A DNA stretch of 16,898 bases, taken from positions 1-16,898 of the forward strand of contig CAYSLC010000125.1 of the NCBI GenBank assembly GCA_964431545.1. The letters are read 5' to 3'. The notes under the pieces are model-generated. The model made no database searches and had not been told where the DNA came from. It saw only the letters and a program-made list of their open reading frames with translations. Made by a program: the position numbers and the translations under genes. Shown here in pieces: positions 11,968-16,898 of the stretch (positions are counted from its first letter, which is position 1; every line of letters starts with the position of its first letter). The DNA comes from CAYSLC01 sp964431545 (GTDB taxonomy: Bacteria; Desulfobacterota; Desulfobacteria; Desulfobacterales; JAABSP01).

Positions 11968-14929
11968 GGTGTTTGGCCTCCCCGGTCCGCTTCTTCCGGA
12001 TCACTTTCTTTAGGTAGATCACCGCGGGCTTGGTGTTGAGGTACCCCATCACCTGGTAGGCCCGCCGATCCGCGACCATCCGCCGCACCCGGCTTTCCGG
12101 ATCCATGAGGTTGCCGAAGGTGAAAACGCCGGTGGGACAGGTCTGGGCGCAGGCGGGGACCACCTCGCCGTCCCGGATCTCCCGGTTTTCGTCCGCGGCC
12201 GCGCCGTGGGCGTCCTTGATCCGCTGGACGCAGAAGGAGCACTTCTCCATCACCCCCTTGCTCCGCACCGTCACCTCGGGGTTGAGCTGAAGGTTGAGCG
12301 GCTCCGGCCACTCCCAGTCGAACCAGTTGAACCGCCGGACCTTGTACGGGCAGTTCTGGGAGCAGAACCGGGTGCCGATGCACCGGTTGTAGATCTGGTT
12401 GTTGAGCCCCTCCTTGGAGTGGTGCGGCGCGTAGACGGGGCAGACCGACTCGCACGGGGCGTTGTCGCAGTGCTGGCAGAGCATGGGCAGGAAGGTGACC
12501 GCCTCGGGGTGGTCCGGATCGAGGTACCGCTGGACCATGAGCCAGGACATCTCCCGCCCCTTGAGCATCCGTTCCAGGCCGACCACGCCGATGTTGTTCT
12601 CGGCGTAGCAGGCGGCGGCACAGGCCCCGCACCCCACGCACCGGTCGAGATCGACGGCCATGGCCCACCGGTACGTCTCGTGGTCGTGGGGCGGGTAGAC
12701 ATCCCGCCGCTTGGAATACCCTTCCGGAAGGGGAAGCGTCAGGGGGAACTCGTGCATGGCCAGACCGTGCTTCTCATGGGGCGGATGGGCCAGCTCCTCC
12801 ATGGAGATCGACAGGGCGATGGATCGGCCGTGCTGGAACCGGCTCCCGTCGGTGTGGGCCAGGTCGAGACTTCGCCCCGTGGGCCGCAGGGCCGCGTCCA
12901 CCCGCATGACCGGCCCGCCCGAGGCCGGGTCGGCGGCCCCGGGGAGCACCGCCGCCGGATTGACGCCCATGCCGTCGGCGTACCGGCCGAACCCCCGGTG
13001 GCCCTGGCCCAGGGAGACGGCCGCGGCCCCGGGGTGGACCCCCACGGTCTCATAGACGGGGATCTCCATCCGGCCCCACGCGGTCTCCACCGCGGCCACG
13101 TCCCCCTGGGCCATCCCCAGCGCTTCCAGGGTCTCGGGGTGGACCAGCAGGGCGTTCTGCCAGGCGATCTTGGTGAGGGGATCGGGGATCTCGCAGAGCC
13201 ACGGCCGGTTGGCCCCCCGTCCGTCGAAGAAGCGGATGGACGGGACCGCCATGAGAACGATCCCCTCGGGGGCCTCGGTCCCGGGAATCTCCAGGGCCTG
13301 GGAGAGGGCGTCCAGGTCGGGCTTGACCGGGGGGGCTTTGGAAGCTTCGGCATCCTCTCCGAAGATCCCGCCGGCCCGGACCGCCTCCAGCCATTCCGCC
13401 TCGCTCTCCACCACCTGCTGGGCCAGAAGCCGGTTGGTGATGTAGGCCTTGAAACTCCGGGCCGCCTCCCCCTCGGTCCCCGACAGGGCGAAGAGCAGGA
13501 CGTCCCCGATCCCGATGGCCCGGGTCAGCTTGCCCACCGCGGGCTGGAGGGTGGAGACGAGCCCCATCTTCCCGCCGTATTCGCTCCACTCCTCCAGGGG
13601 GAAACGGACGGGAAAGATCAGGTCCGACGCGGCGGCGGTCTCGGTCATGAAGCTGGTGAAGGCGACCACGAAGGTGGCGGGGTTCTCCAGGGCCTCGGCG
13701 GCGCCGGCGGCCCGGGGCAGGGCATGGACGGGGTCGACGTTGTTCAGGAGCAGAAGGTCGGGCGGATCCTCGGCCAGCCCCCGGAAGAACGCGGCCGTCT
13801 CGGACCGGCGGGCCGCCAGCTCCACCCGCTGCCGGGCCCCGAAGTCGAACCGGGCCAGGGTGGGGTCGAGGACCAGGTTGAGGGCTGTCGCGGCCAGATC
13901 CGCGGCCAGGGCGCCGGCACCGCCGCTCCCCACGCCGGTGCCGAGGATCAGCGGGGCCCCGGCGCCAAGCAGGGCCCGGGCCAGGGCCTCGATCTCGCCG
14001 GCGTCGACGCCGGAAAGGGCCGCGGCCTTCTCGACGGTCCAGGGCGCGGACGCCTCCTGGAGCCTCCTCCGGAGTTCCTCGGAGAGGTCCTTTCCCCGTC
14101 CGGCGGACAGGGCGGCCCGGAGCAGGGTGAGGGCCACGACCGCCTCGCCGCCGGGGCGGCAGGAGAGCCACTGGTCGGCGGAGGCGCAGGTCATGGACTG
14201 GTGGGGGGCCACATGGATGTAGCGCCCCTTTTTGCCGTCCCGCAGGGCGTGCATCTCCTTGAACTTGGTGGCGTACTCCACCGGAGAGAGCCAAGTCTCC
14301 ATGAAGTCGGCGCCGAAGTTGACCAGGAGATCGGCTCGTTCCATGCGGTAGGAGACGAGGCCGTCGACCCCGAACAGGATCCGGTGGGCCTCCCGGAGGG
14401 ACTCGTAGGCGTACGGCTCGAAGACCAGGGGGCCTTCGGAGTTCCACCGGTCCAGGGCCTCCATGAACAGGGAGAGGAGGCTCTCCCCCACCACCTCGGT
14501 GGCCATCCGGACCCGGCCGCCGCCCTTGGCCGCCGCGGCGGAGGCCTTGTCCCGCAACAGGGTCAGGGCCGTGGAGTAGGAGATCTCCTCCCATCCCTCC
14601 CCTTTGCGCAGCAGGGGCATGGTGATCCGGTCGGGGTTGTAGAGCCCCTGGAGCGCCGCCTGGCCCCGCATGCAGAGCTTTCCCCGGTTGACGGGGTGAG
14701 CGGGGTTCCCCTCGATCTTGATGGTCCGCCCCTCCCGGGTCTTGGCGATCACCCCGCATCCGGCGGGACACTCCCGGCAGGTGGAGGCGTACCACCGCTC
14801 CTTTCCGGTGACCATGTCGTCGGGGGCCTGGACCAGGGCGTAGAGGGTGTTTTCGGGTCTGGAGTTGCAGCCCGCGGCCAGGGAGAGGCCGCCTGCGCCT
14901 GCCAGCTTGAGAAAGGTTCGCCGCTTCAT
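11960..14929 (-). CDS. actB: ActB-like iron-sulfur subunit of alternative complex III (MopB-like plus ferredoxin-like halves)
   Basis: A 989-aa protein and the first gene of the operon. The start ATG 14929 gives MKRRTFLKLAGAGGLSLAAG-C, a Tat-type signal (RRTFLK) with a lipobox-like Cys21. GGAG lies 10 nt upstream; the longer frame from 14971 lacks this. Residues ~45-740 are a molybdopterin-oxidoreductase-like half (ActB1), which holds no Mo cofactor in characterised ACIII. Here an intact C51-x2-C54-x3-C58-x27-C86 motif (CRECPAGCG ... GKLCMRG) could still bind a 4Fe-4S cluster. The C-terminal half (ActB2) has C764/767/770/774, C818/821/826/830, C850/856/860, C897/900 and C927/931. This is the usual set for three 4Fe-4S and one 3Fe-4S clusters that pass electrons from quinol to the c haems. 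Confidence 0.95.
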   Translation of the reverse strand: MKRRTFLKLAGAGGLSLAAGCNSRPENTLYALVQAPDDMVTGKERWYASTCRECPAGCGVIAKTREGRTIKIEGNPAHPVNRGKLCMRGQAALQGLYNPDRITMPLLRKGEGWEEISYSTALTLLRDKASAAAAKGGGRVRMATEVVGESLLSLFMEALDRWNSEGPLVFEPYAYESLREAHRILFGVDGLVSYRMERADLLVNFGADFMETWLSPVEYATKFKEMHALRDGKKGRYIHVAPHQSMTCASADQWLSCRPGGEAVVALTLLRAALSAGRGKDLSEELRRRLQEASAPWTVEKAAALSGVDAGEIEALARALLGAGAPLILGTGVGSGGAGALAADLAATALNLVLDPTLARFDFGARQRVELAARRSETAAFFRGLAEDPPDLLLLNNVDPVHALPRAAGAAEALENPATFVVAFTSFMTETAAASDLIFPVRFPLEEWSEYGGKMGLVSTLQPAVGKLTRAIGIGDVLLFALSGTEGEAARSFKAYITNRLLAQQVVESEAEWLEAVRAGGIFGEDAEASKAPPVKPDLDALSQALEIPGTEAPEGIVLMAVPSIRFFDGRGANRPWLCEIPDPLTKIAWQNALLVHPETLEALGMAQGDVAAVETAWGRMEIPVYETVGVHPGAAAVSLGQGHRGFGRYADGMGVNPAAVLPGAADPASGGPVMRVDAALRPTGRSLDLAHTDGSRFQHGRSIALSISMEELAHPPHEKHGLAMHEFPLTLPLPEGYSKRRDVYPPHDHETYRWAMAVDLDRCVGCGACAAACYAENNIGVVGLERMLKGREMSWLMVQRYLDPDHPEAVTFLPMLCQHCDNAPCESVCPVYAPHHSKEGLNNQIYNRCIGTRFCSQNCPYKVRRFNWFDWEWPEPLNLQLNPEVTVRSKGVMEKCSFCVQRIKDAHGAAADENREIRDGEVVPACAQTCPTGVFTFGNLMDPESRVRRMVADRRAYQVMGYLNTKPAVIYLKKVIRKKRTGEAKHHV

Positions 14930-15044
14930 GAAAGACGTGCTCCTTACCATGGGAACGACCGGGGTCGACATCTATCAACAGCCAAGCACCGACGGGGTGG
15001 ACCGGAAACGATTTGTCAGCACGGCGTGGAAAAACAAAAGGAAA

Positions 15045-15110
15045 GGGCCGATGGAATGGAATTCTATAAAAAACCGCTCTTCCCTGTCAAGCAGGGAAAT
15101 CCATCGGCCC
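15045..15110. repeat. 11-bp inverted repeat enclosing the operon promoter, with inner hairpin
   Basis: GGGCCGATGGA (15045-15055) and TCCATCGGCCC (15100-15110) are exact inverted copies about 55 bp apart centre to centre, near five helical turns. One arm covers about +1 to +11 and the other about -45 to -55 of the operon promoter. Inside lies a second dyad, TTCCCTG/CAGGGAA (15080-15086 with 15092-15098), whose 5-nt loop is part of the -35. This looks like a two-site operator. Confidence 0.6.
15061..15090 (-). promoter_or_regulatory. Strong sigma70-like promoter of the act-cco operon
   Basis: On the minus strand a perfect -35 TTGACA (15085-15090) is followed after 16 nt by TATAGA (15063-15068), or after 18 nt by TAGAAT (15061-15066). 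Transcription would start near 15056, which leaves a pyrimidine-rich leader of about 125 nt before the actB ATG at 14929. It is the only good promoter I see upstream of the eleven-gene run. Confidence 0.65.
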
Positions 15111-15150
15111 GCTTCCCCGGAGCAGGGGGGGACCCCCGCCCTCGATGTGC

Positions 15151-15201
15151 CGTCCCCGCATTTTGCGCTTTCTTCCAGAATCTGGTATGGTGGCGGGGAC
15201 G
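15151..15201 (+). promoter_or_regulatory. Candidate promoter of the phosphoesterase gene, enclosed by a 9-bp inverted repeat
   Basis: TTGCGC (15163-15168), 17 nt, then TATGGT (15186-15191) on the plus strand, about 45 nt before ATG 15236. Exact inverted copies CGTCCCCGC (15151-15159) and GCGGGGACG (15193-15201) flank it, 42 bp apart centre to centre. The promoter match is moderate. Confidence 0.45.
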
Positions 15202-15235
15202 TCGAAAATGATCATCCACACCAGCGGAAACCACA

Positions 15236-15961
15236 ATGAAGATCGCGGTCATTACGGATATCCACGGCAACCTCGACGCCTTCGAGGCGGTGCTGGCGGA
15301 CATGGACGAACAGGCCCCGGACGATGTGATCTCCCTGGGGGACTGTGTGGGATACGGCCCGGAGCCGGAGGGGGTCATCCGAACGGTCCGGGAACGGGGG
15401 ATCCCCACCCTCCTGGGCAACCACGAGCGGGCCGTGGCCGACCCCATCCACCTGGACTGGTTCAACCCCCTGGCCAAGCAGTCCTTGGTCCGGACGGGCA
15501 AGCTCCTGTCGGCGGACTCCCTGGCGTTCATCGGGGGTCTCGACCGGTCCCTGGTCCGCCACGGATGCCGGTTCGTCCACGGGTTTCCGCCCGACTCCCC
15601 CACCACCTACCTCTTCCAGGTCCACGGCAAACCGCTGCAAAAGGCCTTCGAGGAGATGGCCGAGCGGATCTGCTTCGTGGGCCACACCCACGAGCTGGAG
15701 GTCGTCTCCTTCGACGGGGAATCGGTGAACCACGAGCGGATGGAGCGCGGGATCACCCCCCTCGACCGGTCCAAAAAGTACATCCTCAACATCGGCAGCG
15801 TGGGCCAGCCCCGGGACGGGGACAACAACGCCAAGTACGTCCTCTTCGATCCGGAGGCGGATACCGTGGAGCTGAGATACGTCCCCTACGACATCCGGGC
15901 GGTGACCGAAAAGATCCTCCACGAGGGGCTCCCCAAACTCCACGCCGACCGGCTCTGGTGA
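15236..15961 (+). CDS. Calcineurin-like metallophosphoesterase (YfcE/MJ0936-type)
   Basis: A 241-aa soluble protein of the small bacterial metallophosphoesterase group, which hydrolyses phosphodiesters or phosphomonoesters; substrates vary and cannot be read here. The metal-ligand blocks appear in order: D8-I-H10-G-N, G35-D36 followed by VGYGPEP, G61-N62-H63-E64, H115 in FVHGFPPD, and G149-H150-T151-H152, followed by NIGSVGQPRDGD. No signal peptide or membrane helix is visible, so it is cytosolic. The ATG follows a weak GCGGAAA site. It is divergent from the respiratory operon with a 306-nt shared regulatory region; a functional link is not shown. Confidence 0.92.
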   Translation: MKIAVITDIHGNLDAFEAVLADMDEQAPDDVISLGDCVGYGPEPEGVIRTVRERGIPTLLGNHERAVADPIHLDWFNPLAKQSLVRTGKLLSADSLAFIGGLDRSLVRHGCRFVHGFPPDSPTTYLFQVHGKPLQKAFEEMAERICFVGHTHELEVVSFDGESVNHERMERGITPLDRSKKYILNIGSVGQPRDGDNNAKYVLFDPEADTVELRYVPYDIRAVTEKILHEGLPKLHADRLW

Positions 15962-16320
15962 CCCTCCGGGGTCCCGGATCATCGGACCATCCTTCAAGTC
16001 TGGGCACCCTTCATCGGCGACTCCGCCGCCCCTTCCCGCCCCGGGAAGTGGGCGACCAGGGGACAGATCACCACCCTGGTGGGGCCATTCATAGGGGTTT
16101 CGCACAGCCGTAGCCTTTTATCCCGCCGGTTTCGGTTGGCCGGGTTTTGGCATCATCAGTTCGTCCAGTTTAGCTGCGGAAAAGCGGATGGGGAATACGG
16201 TGAAGGGTGTATATTTGGCGGGGTTCGGGTTGATTTGAATCCGATCTTCCATTCGGTGAAGGGTTTCCGTATAATGGATTCAGGGCATCGATCAAAGCAT
16301 CGTGAGAGAGAAGATTCCGG
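15962..16320. other. Intergenic region with two hairpins; no confident gene
   Basis: Two stems occur soon after the phosphoesterase stop: CTTCCCG/CGGGAAG (16032-16038 with 16042-16048, 3-nt loop) and ACCAGGG/CCCTGGT (16055-16061 with 16074-16080). Neither is followed by a U tract, so a Rho-independent terminator is not supported, though they may protect the 3' end. A 44-codon minus-strand frame (16118-16252) is present but unsupported. The right end carries the promoter of the Rpn gene. Confidence 0.5.
16270..16275 (+). promoter_or_regulatory. Perfect -10 element upstream of the Rpn-like gene
   Basis: TATAAT matches the sigma70 -10 consensus and lies 45 nt before ATG 16321. The -35 at the right spacing (TTCCAT, 16247-16252) is poor, so strength is uncertain. 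Confidence 0.4.
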
Positions 16321-16898
16321 ATGAGCCGAACCGACCAAGAATCCGAAAAATCGACGGCAACACCCCATGACGCCGCATTCAAGGCGGCGTTCCAGAAAAA
16401 GGAGCTGGCCGAGAGCTTTTTCCGCCATTATTTTCCGGAACGGATCGTGAAGCGGATCGATTTCCGGCACATGGAGCTGAACAACCGGAGCTATGTGGAC
16501 GAAGCGCTCAAGGAGAAGCATTCGGACATCGTCTACCGGACGAAAATCAGGGGAGCGATGGCGTTTTTGTACATCCTCTTCGAGCACCAGAGCAAACCGG
16601 ATCATTGGATCGTTTTTCGGCTCTTGTGTTACATGGTCAATCTGTGGCGGGAGCATATCGAACAGAACCCCAAGGCAAAAACGCTTCCGGTGATCCTGCC
16701 GGCGGTGCTGTACCACGGAAGACGGAAATGGAACTGCCCCCGCTCCTTGGTTGAACTGACGGGGGGGGCGAAGACCTGGAACGGTACATCCCGGATTTCA
16801 CCTATGATCTCTACGATCTTCGGGATTATGAAGACGAACGTCTGCTCCTGGGCGATGCCATGGCCGTACAGGTTGTGCTATATCTGATGAAGCATATC
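16321..16898 (+). CDS. Rpn-family PD-(D/E)XK nuclease (recombination-promoting/putative transposase type), frameshifted and partial
   Basis: The N-terminus HDAAFKAAFQKKELAESFFR is the classic Rpn opening. Catalytic-type residues D69 (HSDIVY) and E88-H-Q90-S-K92 (FEHQSKPD) follow, then WIVFRLLCYMVNLW and LPAVLYHGRRKW near 124-137. Rpn proteins are DNA endonucleases linked to recA-independent recombination and to phage defence or antitoxin-like short forms. At a G8 tract (16761-16768) the frame is lost: one more G restores GGGEDLERYIPDF and then YDLYDLRDYEDERLLLGDAM to the window end. AGAGAGAAG lies upstream of ATG 16321. Either the tract is a sequencing error or the gene is phase-variable or broken; the C-terminus is beyond the window. 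Confidence 0.85.

Noticed and set aside
11960..14929. Reading actB as a catalytic molybdopterin oxidoreductase such as nitrate or formate enzyme
   Set aside because: The fusion to the four-cluster ferredoxin-like half and the actCDFA neighbours identify the ACIII subunit, whose MopB-like half has no Mo cofactor.
15121..15141. G7/C5 tracts as a terminator or G-quadruplex
   Set aside because: Only one long G run with an adjoining C run; no four-tract arrangement and no U tract.
12206..15211. A 1001-codon plus-strand open frame antisense to actB, and similar long antisense frames at 7078-8361, 8924-10129 and 10312-11346
   Set aside because: Compositions rich in Gly, Pro, Asp, Glu, His and Arg with no family motifs; these are stop-poor shadows of high-GC genes whose sense products are clearly recognised.
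16118..16252. 44-codon minus-strand frame beginning MEDRIQINPN, vaguely like the start of DUF433 antitoxins
   Set aside because: Similarity stops after about ten residues, there is no ribosome-binding site, and it overlaps the Rpn promoter region.
1..16898. CRISPR arrays, tRNA, rRNA, riboswitches
   Set aside because: No regularly spaced direct repeats, cloverleaf or rRNA-like segments were seen on reading through both strands; a covariance-model scan was not possible.

Overview
This is a high-GC bacterial window whose centre is a compact respiratory operon, with accessory DNA on both sides. The first ~1.15 kb is clearly AT-rich compared with the rest. The host is probably a Desulfobacterota/Deltaproteobacteria-, Nitrospirota- or NC10-like lineage. 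That is a guess from operon style, an Rpn-family nuclease and high GC; nothing in the window settles the taxonomy. A run of ten Ns (2338-2347) marks an assembly join.

Left accessory region (1-4,520, nearly all minus strand). It holds an AT-rich partial gene with a PD-(D/E)XK nuclease-like N-terminus (DUF4365-like). Next is a decayed AlbA_2/Schlafen-type ATPase-regulator gene (two frameshifts plus the N gap), with a CopG-antitoxin-like small gene immediately upstream. A short stump resembling an IS630-type transposase N-terminus abuts a truncated helical domain resembling effector-associated adaptor domains. A three-gene toxin-antitoxin locus follows: a DUF2281/DUF104-type antitoxin, a VapC-like PIN toxin, and an antitoxin-like 113-aa gene with a palindrome at its 5' end.

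Core (4,671-14,929, minus strand). Eleven tightly packed genes run in the order actB-actC-actD-actF-actA-ccoN-ccoO::cyt c-ccoS-like-ccoP N-terminus-like-small membrane protein-actE. They encode alternative complex III (quinol:electron acceptor oxidoreductase) together with a cbb3-type oxidase. Several junctions overlap (ATGA, TGATG, 8-11 nt), so the set is probably one transcription unit. Quinol electrons would pass through ActC/ActF and the ActB clusters to the c hemes of ActA and ActE, then through the CcoO::c hemes to the CcoN haem-copper site, which reduces O2. The oxidase is reorganised: CcoO carries an extra C-terminal monohaem domain, there is no dihaem CcoP, and a haem-less CcoP-N-terminus-like protein is encoded separately. 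The ActE cytochrome has no distal Met, and the last ActA haem motif is CX3CH.

Right side (14,930-16,898). A divergent intergenic region carries a strong sigma70-like promoter for the operon, enclosed by a perfect 11-bp inverted repeat, and a weaker promoter for a calcineurin-type phosphoesterase, itself enclosed by a 9-bp inverted repeat. The window ends in an Rpn-type PD-(D/E)XK nuclease gene that is frameshifted at a G8 tract and cut by the window edge.
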